64,000 nucleotides of DNA from an uncultured Caldilineaceae bacterium (GTDB lineage Bacteria; Chloroflexota; Anaerolineae; Caldilineales; Caldilineaceae), in contig OX638330.1 of NCBI GenBank assembly GCA_951812725.1, positions 3,410,001 through 3,474,000 of the forward strand, given 5' to 3'. This document shows positions 27,790-35,706 of this stretch, one piece after another. The translations under genes were made by a program, and so were the position numbers. Numbering within the stretch: position 1 is the stretch's first letter; each line of letters opens with the position of its first letter. A model generated the notes under the pieces. It did not search any database. It worked only from the letters and a program-made list of their open reading frames with translations, and was not told the origin of the DNA.

Positions 27790-29325
27790 ATGAATCTTAC
27801 GAATCTCTTTGCAATAGGCCGTGAACGCCAGCCGGACAAAACGGCCATCGAATTCCAGGATGCGCGCGGTGCGCTTGCGCCGCAGCAGTTGAGCTTCGCG
27901 GCGCTACAGCGGAAGGCGCAGGAATGGGCGGCCGCCTTTGTGCGTATGGGCGTGCGGAAGGGGGATCGGGTCGCGCTCTATCTGTGCAACCGGCCGGAGT
28001 TCGTGATCGCCTACCTGGCGACGCTGGAGGCGGGCGCGGTGATGGTGCCGATCAATCTGCGTTACCGCCGCCGCGAACTCAGCCATATATTGAACGATGC
28101 TGAGCCGGCGCTGCTGATCATCGAAGAGGCACAGAGGCCGGTGCTGGATGAGATTGTGGGGATTGAAGTCGGGACGGAATTGAAGGTGCTGTCGGTCGAG
28201 GAGGCCGACAGCTGGTTGGAAGACGCTGACGAGGGCGAAACGGACGAGGCGGCGCTGCCGGTCGCGCGCGGGGAGGACCCGGCGCTGATCATGTACACAA
28301 GCGGCACGACCGGGACCAGCAAGGGGGCGGTGCTGAGCCATAACCATGTGCTGGCGACGGTGACCGGTCTATTGAGCGCGTGGGCGTGGCAGGCGGACGA
28401 TGTGCTGCTGCTGCCGCTGCCGCTGTTTCATACGCATGGGCTGGTGGTGGGGCTGCACTGCGCACTGGCGATGGGGGCGACGGTCCGCTTGCGGACGGGA
28501 TTCGATGCGGACGAGACGGTCAGTACCCTTGCCAGCGGCAGGGCTTCGCTCTTGTTCGCGGTGCCGACGATCTACACACGGCTGGTTGAGATGCTGGCGC
28601 AGGAGACTGAGGCGCCGGACTTTACGGAGGTGCGGCTTTTCTGTTCGGGCAGTGCGCCCTTGCCGGCGGAGACTCACAATGCGTTTGAGCGGCTGACGGG
28701 GAAACGAATTCTTGAACGGTATGGGATGACGGAGACGGGCATGAATTTCAGCAATCCCTACGCGGGGCCGCGCGTTGCGGGCACGGTGGGGACGCCTTTG
28801 CCAGGTGTTTTTGCCCGAATTGTTGACGCGGACGGGCGAGACCTGCCGGCGGGCGAGGAGGGCGAGCTCCTGCTGCGGGGGAGCAATGTGTTCGATGAAT
28901 ATTGGCGGGCGCCGCAGAAGACGGCCGAGAGCTTTGTGCATGACGCGTTAGGTATTCGCTGGTTTCTGACGGGCGACCTGGCGCGCATGGACCCGCAGAC
29001 CGGCTATGTGACGCTGCTGGGCCGGCGGCATGAACTGATCATTTCGGGCGGGCTGAATATCTATCCGCGCGAGGTGGAGGAGATGTTGACGACTTTCCCG
29101 GGCATTGAAGAGGCGGCGGTGGTAGGTGAGGCGGATGCGGAGTGGGGCGAGGCGCCGGTGGCCTACCTGGTGTGCAGTTATGAGGTCGACGAGGCGGAGT
29201 TGGAGCGGTATTGCCGGGGGCAGCTGGCTTCGTATAAGCTGCCGCGGCGGTTGCGGTTTGTGGAGGCGTTGCCGCGCAATGCGATGGGGAAGGTGCAGAA
29301 GCATATGTTGCCGCGGGGTGGGTGA
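27790..29325 (+). CDS. acyl-CoA synthetase, malonyl-CoA synthetase (MatB)-like
   Basis: 511 residues. The AMP-binding signature is IMYTSGTTGTSKGAVLSHN; ERYGMTETGMNFSNPY and GTVGTPLPGVFARIVD match MatB-type malonyl-CoA synthetases closely, and TGDLARMDPQTGYVTLLGR with GMGKVQK-like NAMGKVQKHML holds the hinge and catalytic Lys. It would activate malonate or a methylmalonate-like diacid to the CoA thioester with ATP. The acyl-CoA dehydrogenase, CoA-transferase and MaoC hydratase downstream fit a small carboxylic-acid catabolic cluster, although hicBA sits between. Confidence 0.88.
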   Translation: MNLTNLFAIGRERQPDKTAIEFQDARGALAPQQLSFAALQRKAQEWAAAFVRMGVRKGDRVALYLCNRPEFVIAYLATLEAGAVMVPINLRYRRRELSHILNDAEPALLIIEEAQRPVLDEIVGIEVGTELKVLSVEEADSWLEDADEGETDEAALPVARGEDPALIMYTSGTTGTSKGAVLSHNHVLATVTGLLSAWAWQADDVLLLPLPLFHTHGLVVGLHCALAMGATVRLRTGFDADETVSTLASGRASLLFAVPTIYTRLVEMLAQETEAPDFTEVRLFCSGSAPLPAETHNAFERLTGKRILERYGMTETGMNFSNPYAGPRVAGTVGTPLPGVFARIVDADGRDLPAGEEGELLLRGSNVFDEYWRAPQKTAESFVHDALGIRWFLTGDLARMDPQTGYVTLLGRRHELIISGGLNIYPREVEEMLTTFPGIEEAAVVGEADAEWGEAPVAYLVCSYEVDEAELERYCRGQLASYKLPRRLRFVEALPRNAMGKVQKHMLPRGG

Positions 29326-29416
29326 ACTGTGTTTTGGGGGGTAGTTTGAGCTGTGATTTGGAGAGATCAAGAAGGATAGGTGTGAGGGGAAACCTGGAGT
29401 TGAGGGAGAGACCGTG

Positions 29417-29638
29417 ATGACCAGACAGTTGACAGCAATAATCGAACGTGAAGGAGACGGTTACGTTTCTCTTTGCCCGGAGCTTGATATAGCCAGCCAG
29501 GGTGAGACGGTAGCAGAGGCCAGGGCCAATCTGAAAGAGGCATTGGAACTGTTTTTTGAGGCTGCTTCAGCTACTGAAATTCAGGAACGTCTGCACAGTG
29601 AAGTGTATGTCACCCAGGTGGAGATCCAAGTTGCCTAG
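29417..29638 (+). CDS. hicB: HicB-family antitoxin
   Basis: 73 residues from the ATG at 29417; a GTG at 29414 is also possible. GAGGGAG lies 7 bases upstream of the ATG. LTAIIEREGDGYVSLCPELDIASQGETVAEARANL is the typical HicB fold that binds HicA and, in longer members, DNA. This short form has no visible DNA-binding tail. The 3' end overlaps the start of the hicA remnant by 8 bp. The frame is intact, so an orphan antitoxin persists beside a broken toxin. Confidence 0.9.
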   Translation: MTRQLTAIIEREGDGYVSLCPELDIASQGETVAEARANLKEALELFFEAASATEIQERLHSEVYVTQVEIQVA

Positions 29639-29849
29639 ACTGCGCGTATTTTCGGGCCGTGAAGTCAGCAGAATACACACGACCCACAGGTTTATCGAAG
29701 CCCGACGCTAAGGCATTCATGTAGTCATGCAGAAAGTCGAACAGGGATCTACTTTCTCTGTCCCGGTTCCAGATCACAAGGAGTTGCGGACAGGATCCCT
29801 GATGTCAATCATCAGGCAATCACGACTTCCCAGAGAGCTGTTCGAATGA
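29631..29849 (+). pseudogene. hicA: hicA toxin broken by one in-frame stop codon
   Basis: Reading from the TTG at 29631 gives PRLRVFSGREVSRI, then FIEARR, a TAA at 29709-29711, and in the same frame GIHVVMQKVEQGSTFSVP, VPDHKELRTGSLMSIIRQ and SRLPRELFE before the TGA at 29847. This is a complete HicA (72 codons) with a single stop where family members usually have Lys (RRKGSH). The catalytic His survives in GIH. HicA cleaves mRNA; here it should be inactive unless the stop is read through. The gene overlaps hicB by 8 bp. Confidence 0.85.
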
Positions 29850-29917
29850 TGTCTCGCCAACGTCTTTCGCAGTAGAATTAGCCAATTCGATTGCCCACTG
29901 CCATTTCGCTTACCACA

Positions 29918-31096
29918 ATGTCAACCTACCGGATTGAAATTGACACAACAGGTCAGTACGCCGATCTACGGCGCGGCGTGCAACAGTTGTGCGCGCGTTT
30001 TCCGGGAGCCTATTGGCGGCGGCTGGATGCAGATCGTGGCTATCCGGTTGAATTTGTGGAGGCGATGACAGAAGCTGGATTTTTGGCAGCGCTTATCCCG
30101 GAAGAGTATGGGGGCGGGGGAGCGTCGATTGCTGAGGCTTCGGTAATTTTGGAAGAAGTAAACCGGAGCGGGGGCAACGCAGGCGTGTGCCACGCGCAGA
30201 TGTACGTTATGGGCGCGCTGGTGCGGCACGGGTCGGGGGAGCAGCGGGAACGGTGGCTGCCGCCGCTGGCAGAAGGGCAACTGCGGTTGCAGGCCTTTGG
30301 CGTGACCGAGCCGACGGCGGGGTCGGATACGACGCGGATCCAGACGAGGGCGGAACGGGATGGCGACGAGTATGTGATCACGGGGCAAAAGATCTGGACG
30401 AGCCGGGCAGAGTATTCGGACTTGATGCTGCTGCTGGCGCGCACGACGCCGCTGGAGGCGGTCAAGAGACGGACGGAGGGGCTGTCGCTGTTCATGGTGG
30501 ATTTGCGGGAGGCGGACCAACGGGAGTTGACGATCCGGCCGCTTGAGACGATGATCAACCATCATACGACGGAGATCTTTTTCGACGGTCTGCGGGTGCC
30601 GGCGGAGAACCGCATTGGTGAGGAGGGTCAGGGCTTCCGCTATATTTTGGACGGCATGAACGCGGAGCGCATTCTGATTGCGGCGGAGTCGATCGGGGAT
30701 GGGGGCTGGTTTATCGAGCGCTCGGTGGCGTATGCGAACGAGCGCATTGTGTTTGACCGGCCGATTGGGCAGAACCAGGGCGTGCAGTTCCCGATCGCGC
30801 AGGCGTACGCGAATTTGCGCGCGGCCGATCTGATGCGCTGGCAGGCGGCGGCATTGTTTGACGGCGGGAGCTCCTGCGGCGCTGAGGCGAATATGGCGAA
30901 GATGCTGGCGGCCGACGCGGCGTGGGAGGCGGCCAACGTGTGCCTGGAGACACACGGCGGCTTTGGCTTTGCGAGGGAGCATGATGTGGAGAGGAAATTC
31001 CGAGAGGCGAAACTGTATCAGATTGCGCCGGTCTCGAACAACCTGGTGCTGTCTTATCTGGCGCAGCATGTGTTGGGATTGCCGCGATCCTATTGA
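29918..31096 (+). CDS. acyl-CoA dehydrogenase
   Basis: 392 residues from the ATG at 29918; a TTG at 29891 would add nine. AFGVTEPTAGSDTTRIQT is the FAD-binding signature, GQKIWTSRAEYSDLMLLLAR the central sheet, and CLETHGGFGFAREHDVER the C-terminal one. It should oxidise an acyl-CoA to the enoyl-CoA with electron transfer flavoprotein as acceptor. The usual catalytic Glu of the YEGTSQI-type loop is not present; the loop reads YQIAPVSNNL, a variant of a subgroup linked to class III CoA-transferases. It is followed 41 bp later by such a transferase. Confidence 0.88.
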   Translation: MSTYRIEIDTTGQYADLRRGVQQLCARFPGAYWRRLDADRGYPVEFVEAMTEAGFLAALIPEEYGGGGASIAEASVILEEVNRSGGNAGVCHAQMYVMGALVRHGSGEQRERWLPPLAEGQLRLQAFGVTEPTAGSDTTRIQTRAERDGDEYVITGQKIWTSRAEYSDLMLLLARTTPLEAVKRRTEGLSLFMVDLREADQRELTIRPLETMINHHTTEIFFDGLRVPAENRIGEEGQGFRYILDGMNAERILIAAESIGDGGWFIERSVAYANERIVFDRPIGQNQGVQFPIAQAYANLRAADLMRWQAAALFDGGSSCGAEANMAKMLAADAAWEAANVCLETHGGFGFAREHDVERKFREAKLYQIAPVSNNLVLSYLAQHVLGLPRSY

Positions 31097-31137
31097 GTGT
31101 TAGTTAGCGCATTGACAGGGATGGAAACACTTTTCTG

Positions 31138-32316
31138 ATGGCTTTGCCACTGTCACACATTACTGTCGTTTCGTTGGAGCAGGCGATTGCGGCGCCGCTG
31201 GCGACGCGGCATCTGGCCGACCTGGGCGCACGGGTGATCAAGGTTGAGCGCCCGGGCGGCGGGGACTTCGCGCGCTATTATGATACGGCCGCGGGAGGTC
31301 TGTGCAGCCACTTTGCGTGGGCGAACCGCTCGAAGGAGTCGCTCACACTGGACCTGAAGGCGGCGCAGGGCAAAGAGATTTTGGCGCGGCTGCTGGAGGG
31401 GGCGGATGTTTTTGTGCAGAACCTGGCGCCTGGCGCGGTTGAGCGGCTTGGTTTCGACGATGCTCGGCTGCGAGGCAGCTATCCCGATCTGATCGTGTGC
31501 CATGTGAGCGGGTATGGCGCGGACGGGCCATACCGCGATAAGAAGGCATACGATCTGCTCATCCAGGCTGAGACAGGAGTGGTCTCGGTAACGGGCAATG
31601 AGGACGAGGCGGCGAAGAGCGGGATTCCGGTGGCAGATATCGCGGGTGGAATGTACGCGTACAGCGGCATATTGACGGCGTTGCTGCAGCGGGAGCGGGG
31701 CGGCGGGGGATGCGTGCTGCATGTTTCGCTGTTTGATGGGCTGTGTGAATGGATGGGCTTCCCGGCCTACTACGCTTTGGACGGAGGCCGTCTGCCCCGG
31801 ACAGGCGCCAGCCACGCGGCGATCGCGCCTTATGGTCCGTATGCGACCGGTGACGGACGCACCGTGCTGTTCGCGATTCAGAATCAACGTGAGTGGGAGC
31901 GTTTCTGTGCATCGGTGCTGGAAAAACCGGAGGTTGCGAGCGATTCCCGTTTCGCCGACAATACGCAGCGCGTGCAGAACCGGGCGGCGTTGCGTGAGGA
32001 GATCGAGTCGATATTCTCGGGCTTGACCGCGACTGAGGCAACAGCGCGCATGGAACAGGCGCAGATCGCGAATGCGGAATTGCGCGATGTAGAGGCGTTC
32101 TGGGCGCATCCGCAACTTGTAGCGCGGGGCCGGGTGGCGGAGGTGGAGTCGCCGGTGGGGACGCTGCCGGCGCTGCAGCCGGCGACGACCAACGAGGCCT
32201 GGGCGCCGCGCTTTGATGCGATCCCGGAGGTAGGCGCCGATACACAGGCGTTGCTGGACGAGTTGGGCTATTCATCGGACGCGATCGAGCAGTTCGAGCA
32301 AGACGGCGTTGTGTAA
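31138..32316 (+). CDS. class III CoA-transferase (CaiB/BaiF family)
   Basis: 392 residues. VVSLEQAIAAPLATRHLADLGARVIKVE opens the family. KKAYDLLIQAETGVVSVTG holds the catalytic Asp that forms the acyl-aspartyl intermediate, and VCHVSGYGADGPYRDK is conserved nearby. It would move CoA between two carboxylates, for example mesaconate, citramalate, succinate or formate-type acids. With the dehydrogenase upstream and MaoC hydratase downstream it forms a three-gene oxidation/hydration unit. Confidence 0.9.
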   Translation: MALPLSHITVVSLEQAIAAPLATRHLADLGARVIKVERPGGGDFARYYDTAAGGLCSHFAWANRSKESLTLDLKAAQGKEILARLLEGADVFVQNLAPGAVERLGFDDARLRGSYPDLIVCHVSGYGADGPYRDKKAYDLLIQAETGVVSVTGNEDEAAKSGIPVADIAGGMYAYSGILTALLQRERGGGGCVLHVSLFDGLCEWMGFPAYYALDGGRLPRTGASHAAIAPYGPYATGDGRTVLFAIQNQREWERFCASVLEKPEVASDSRFADNTQRVQNRAALREEIESIFSGLTATEATARMEQAQIANAELRDVEAFWAHPQLVARGRVAEVESPVGTLPALQPATTNEAWAPRFDAIPEVGADTQALLDELGYSSDAIEQFEQDGVV

Positions 32317-32367
32317 GGTGATGGCTGCTGGCCTGAAAGATCGTCAGGGCGCATGTGGGGAGAAGTG

Positions 32368-32871
32368 ATGTCCGAGCAAACGGATGGGCAAGGGCGCTTT
32401 TTCGAGGATTTCAAGGTGGGCGACGTATTTGAACACCGGCTGGGGCGCACGGTGCTGGCGGCGGACAATGTGTGGTTTACGCTGCTGACGGTGAACCCGA
32501 ACCCAATCCATTTCGATGCCCATTATGCCAGCCAGACCGAGTGGGGGCGACCGCTGGTGGATTCGACTTTCACGCTGGCGCTGGTGACAGGCCTGTCGGT
32601 GGCGGACATTTCGCAGAACGCGGTCAATCTGGGCTGGGACGAGGTGCGTCTGCCGGCGCCGGTTTTTGAGGGCGACACGATATATGCGCAGAGCGAAGTA
32701 ATGCATCTGCGCGGGTCAAAGAGCCGCCCCCACCAGGGAATCGTCACGGTGCGTACGATAGGCTTCAACCAGGACGGGGTGGTTGTGATCGAATTCAAGC
32801 GCACGCTACTTGTCTACAGGCGCGGCCATGGTCCAAAAAATAGTCGACCGGTTGTTCAGGATATTGGATAA
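32368..32871 (+). CDS. MaoC-family hydratase
   Basis: 167 residues from the ATG at 32368, which follows GGAGAAG; an ATG at 32353 is possible. The hot-dog fold core is VNPNPIHFDAHYASQTEWGRPLVDS, where the Asp and His of the hydratase dyad are seen in NPIHFD. It would hydrate an enoyl-CoA, and the family includes mesaconyl-CoA hydratases. Position after the CoA-transferase supports a shared pathway. The last 60 bp overlap the long open frame of the next gene, but that gene probably starts at 32957. Confidence 0.88.
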   Translation: MSEQTDGQGRFFEDFKVGDVFEHRLGRTVLAADNVWFTLLTVNPNPIHFDAHYASQTEWGRPLVDSTFTLALVTGLSVADISQNAVNLGWDEVRLPAPVFEGDTIYAQSEVMHLRGSKSRPHQGIVTVRTIGFNQDGVVVIEFKRTLLVYRRGHGPKNSRPVVQDIG

Positions 32872-32956
32872 GGGGCAGCGGGGCGGTGGGAGAGTGCCTG
32901 TGCTACCTGCGCCCGTCCTTGGCACTGACTTTGGATCCAGTTCACATGAAGCAACG

Positions 32957-33475
32957 ATGATGCGCCTGGAAACGCCACGACTGACGATCATCGCGCTGAC
33001 GGTGCAGCAGATGCGCTGGCAGCGGGACGACTTTGGCCGGCTGGAGCAGGCGGTGGGTCTGGCCGTTAGCGGGCAGCGCCTGGAGGACGAGCTGCGTCCC
33101 ATCGTTTCGCGGGCTATCAGCCACATGCGGCGCAGGCCGTATCATGTTCACTGGCATTGCCAGTGGGCAGCGGTGTTGAAGGAGGAGAGCCGCATCATTG
33201 GCAGCCTGGCGTTTAAGGGACCGCCGGACCGCGACAATGCGGTGGAGATCGGCTACGGGTTCGATCCGTTTTATCACAACCGAGGATTAGCGACGGAGGC
33301 GGTTACGGAGATGGTGCGGTGGGCGTTGTGTGACGATAGTGTTGAGACAGTGATTGCGGAAACGGCTAACACGAATGTGGCGTCGATGCGGGTACTGCAG
33401 AAGGTGGGGTTTGTGATTACGTCGGCGACGGATCGATTTTTGTACTGGAAGATCGGAGGGGAAGGCAGTTTCTAG
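32957..33475 (+). CDS. GNAT-family N-acetyltransferase (RimJ/RimL type)
   Basis: 172 residues from the ATG at 32957 (a second ATG follows at once); the frame is open back to 32810 but the extra part overlaps MaoC and lacks family similarity. METPRLTIIAL-like MRLETPRLTIIAL opens the domain. The acetyl-CoA loop is YHNRGLATEAVTEMVRWAL, and ANTNVASMRVLQKVGF is the usual end. The acceptor is unknown. The stop is 8 bp from the left end of MITE copy C. Confidence 0.82.
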   Translation: MMRLETPRLTIIALTVQQMRWQRDDFGRLEQAVGLAVSGQRLEDELRPIVSRAISHMRRRPYHVHWHCQWAAVLKEESRIIGSLAFKGPPDRDNAVEIGYGFDPFYHNRGLATEAVTEMVRWALCDDSVETVIAETANTNVASMRVLQKVGFVITSATDRFLYWKIGGEGSF

Positions 33476-33483
33476 TTTTTTGG

Positions 33484-33961
33484 GAAACTACTAAGCCACA
33501 ACTAAATTGCGATCCTGAATGAGGCGAGCGAAGGTGGTTGCTCTCTCCTCACTCCTCTATACTCTCTTTTTGCATTTGGGCGGTCGGCCGCAAGCGGCCT
33601 CCCTTGTGCAGGGGCTGCGCCCCCGCAACGCCCCGCCCTGGCTAGCCACCTTGTTCACTCTTCGCCAGCAACGTGTCTAGCCAACAATGTCTCCTACCCC
33701 ACTTGCAGTCTCAGCCCACTGACCACTAACCACTGATCACTGACCACTGCAGTTGCGGGCGGTCGGGCCTTCGGCCCTCCCTTGTGCAGGGGCTGCGCCC
33801 CCGCAACGCCCCCCTACAAAACCATCCCTCACCGACCGTGTGCATTCTTAGCAATGTGTCGGCCGGCGAGCATGGCGCCGGCTGTACACCAGTTGCGTCA
33901 CCAAGAGCCTGAATGGTTCAAGGGATGACTGGCTGGTCAACTGCTTTGGCTTTGTAGTTAC
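33484..33961. mobile_element. MITE copy C, 478 bp, double-core form
   Basis: The ends GAAACTACTAAGCC (33484-33497) and GGCTTTGTAGTTAC (33948-33961) each differ from the IS66 repeat at one position. Two GC-rich cores (about 33577-33635 and 33760-33825) flank a segment with ACCACTGATCACTGACCACTG words, the same arrangement as in copy A. The outer octamers match at only 5 of 8 positions. It starts right after the GNAT stop codon. Confidence 0.8.
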
Positions 33962-34190
33962 GTTCTTAGTATTTGGTTTTCGGTGTTAGCTACCTATTTG
34001 CGCTCGATGGTTCCTGAATCCTGACCATTTTGAATTTGAGGCCTTCTGGGACTCTGTTCGTTTCGTCGCCCAGACAGGTGGTTTTTCCTCAACATATCCC
34101 CGTCAGACAACTTCCTTTTGTCCACGAAGGGCCACCAAAGGCCGCGAAGAACGCCTTTTCTTGTTCGCAGTTGAATACGTAGTGAGGGTG

Positions 34191-35048
34191 TTAGTCCTTG
34201 TGGACGATGTAGACTTGCTCGGAGGGGTAGGTGAGGGATTGGGCTTGCCAGCCGGCGTTCGATATGAGGGACTCGAAGCTGGCGGCGTAGTGTTGGGCCA
34301 TGCCTTGTTTGCGGCCGGCGAGGGTGTGGTTAGGGAAGGAGACGATGAGGATGGGCGCGTCGATCTGGTGCAGGAGGCGTTCGCCGGCGCCGGTCTCGAT
34401 CTGTTCGAGGCAGGGGAGCGTTTTGAGGAGGAATGCGATGTCGGCTGCAGGCGTGCTCATGTCCTCCAGCGCGTTGCGCTGGACGGCGGCGCCTGCATAG
34501 CCCATGATGCTGAAGAAGCTGTTGAGAAAGTCGACCTGATCGGCGAATATGTCGATTGCCTGGTAGGACGCGTCGGGAGGGAGAGGCATCCAGGGACGAG
34601 CCAACGGATGGAGTCCGCAGGCGATGTCAAGAACCGATTGGACCGGGGGAAGCTGTTTAAAGAGCTGCCCGTAGAATGTGTCGAGTTGGGGCAGCCGTTC
34701 GAAGGTTGAGGCGTGGGCGGACATCAGGCGGCGCAGGTGTTCGCGCACGGCCGCGTTGTCACCGTGGGCGAGGCTGTCGGGCTCGTTTTTTGCGGCGGAG
34801 ACGGCGGTTTGCAGCTGGCTGAGAGCGTCGTCGTATTTGAGGTTGCGGCGCATGTAGACGGCGGCGCTTTGGTGCAGCTGGTTCTTAGCGGCTTTGACGG
34901 CCTCTTTGAGGGAGCGGCCCTTTGCGAGTTCGGTGGAGACGATGGCGCGTGCCAGGCCTGGGTGTACGGAGCGATATTTGCGAGCAGCCAAAAGCGCCGC
35001 CAGGGCCCGTTCGAGTTGGTCTGCGGGCGGCTGTGGGGCGGAGTTCAT
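34191..35048 (-). CDS. 16S rRNA (guanine-1405-N7)-methyltransferase family protein (Arm/Rmt type)
   Basis: 285 residues. The N-terminal helical domain (LAARKYRSVHPGLARAIVS, KEAVKAAKNQLHQ) and the methyltransferase core match RmtB/ArmA-like enzymes along the whole length: SAHASTFERLPQLDTFYGQL, VLDIACGLHPLA (S-adenosylmethionine motif), AFLLKTLPCLEQ, and IVSFPNHTLAGRKQGM. Known members methylate N7 of G1405 in the aminoglycoside A-site and give high-level resistance to 4,6-disubstituted 2-deoxystreptamines. All conserved regions visible in that family are present. No mobile element flags are specific to it except MITE copy C, 230 bp away. Next to it is smpB, another ribosome-linked gene. Confidence 0.85.
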   Translation of the reverse strand: MNSAPQPPADQLERALAALLAARKYRSVHPGLARAIVSTELAKGRSLKEAVKAAKNQLHQSAAVYMRRNLKYDDALSQLQTAVSAAKNEPDSLAHGDNAAVREHLRRLMSAHASTFERLPQLDTFYGQLFKQLPPVQSVLDIACGLHPLARPWMPLPPDASYQAIDIFADQVDFLNSFFSIMGYAGAAVQRNALEDMSTPAADIAFLLKTLPCLEQIETGAGERLLHQIDAPILIVSFPNHTLAGRKQGMAQHYAASFESLISNAGWQAQSLTYPSEQVYIVHKD

Positions 35049-35150
35049 TATGGTTGTGGGTATTTACGTGTTGGCAGCAGGTTGGACGGGACTGGTCGGC
35101 GCTGTGTTAAGGCAGCGCATTTGCAGTGGGATGGGTTAACAGCCCCAGTT

Positions 35151-35669
35151 TCAGTCGCGGAATTGCTGCTTAAGTGCCCGATTGACGTCGCGTTCGGCGT
35201 CCCGTTTGGCGATGGAGTGGCGTTTGTCGTACTGCCTCTTGCCGCGCACGAGCCCGATCTGCACTTTGGCGAGGCCGGCGTTGTTGATGTACATGCGCAG
35301 GGGCACGATTGTCCAGTTTCGCTGGGTGGCGTTTTCGTGCAGGTGATCGATTTGGCGGCGGTGAAGGAGAAGCTTGCGGGAGCGGGTCTCCTGGTGATTG
35401 GAGATGTTGCCGTATCGATATTGGGCGATGTGGACGCCCATGAGCCAAGCCTGGCCATCGCGGATGAGAACAAAGCCTTCGCGCAGGTTCACAGAGCCGG
35501 CGCGCACGGATTTGATTTCAGTGCCGGTGAGGGCGATGCCGGCCTCGAATGTTTCCTCGATGAAGTAGTCGTGGCGGGCTTTACGATTTGTCGCGACCGT
35601 GCGGGGCCCGGTCGGTGCAGCCTGTTGCTTCTTTTTTCTGGCCAATGTCAGTGCTCGCAGTCCTACCAT
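35151..35669 (-). CDS. smpB: SsrA-binding protein SmpB
   Basis: 172 residues; the first 20 are a basic lead (LARKKKQQAAP) before the domain. VATNRKARHDYFIEETFEAG, GTEIKSVRAGSVNLREGFV and HLHENATQRNWTIVP follow the SmpB beta-barrel. The C-terminus GLVRGKRQYDKRHSIAKRDA is the tail that enters the mRNA channel. It binds tmRNA and drives trans-translation on stalled ribosomes. It sits 37 bp after the protease gene and probably shares its transcript. The ssrA gene itself is not in the window. Confidence 0.96.
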   Translation of the reverse strand: MVGLRALTLARKKKQQAAPTGPRTVATNRKARHDYFIEETFEAGIALTGTEIKSVRAGSVNLREGFVLIRDGQAWLMGVHIAQYRYGNISNHQETRSRKLLLHRRQIDHLHENATQRNWTIVPLRMYINNAGLAKVQIGLVRGKRQYDKRHSIAKRDAERDVNRALKQQFRD

Positions 35670-35706
35670 TCAAGCTGGTCGGAGGCTGTGGGGATGGATG
35701 CCTTGC

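Noticed and set aside
27485..27793. 102-residue open frame before the MatB-like gene
   Set aside because: No ribosome-binding site, codon bias or motif; overlaps the predicted promoter and start region of the ligase.
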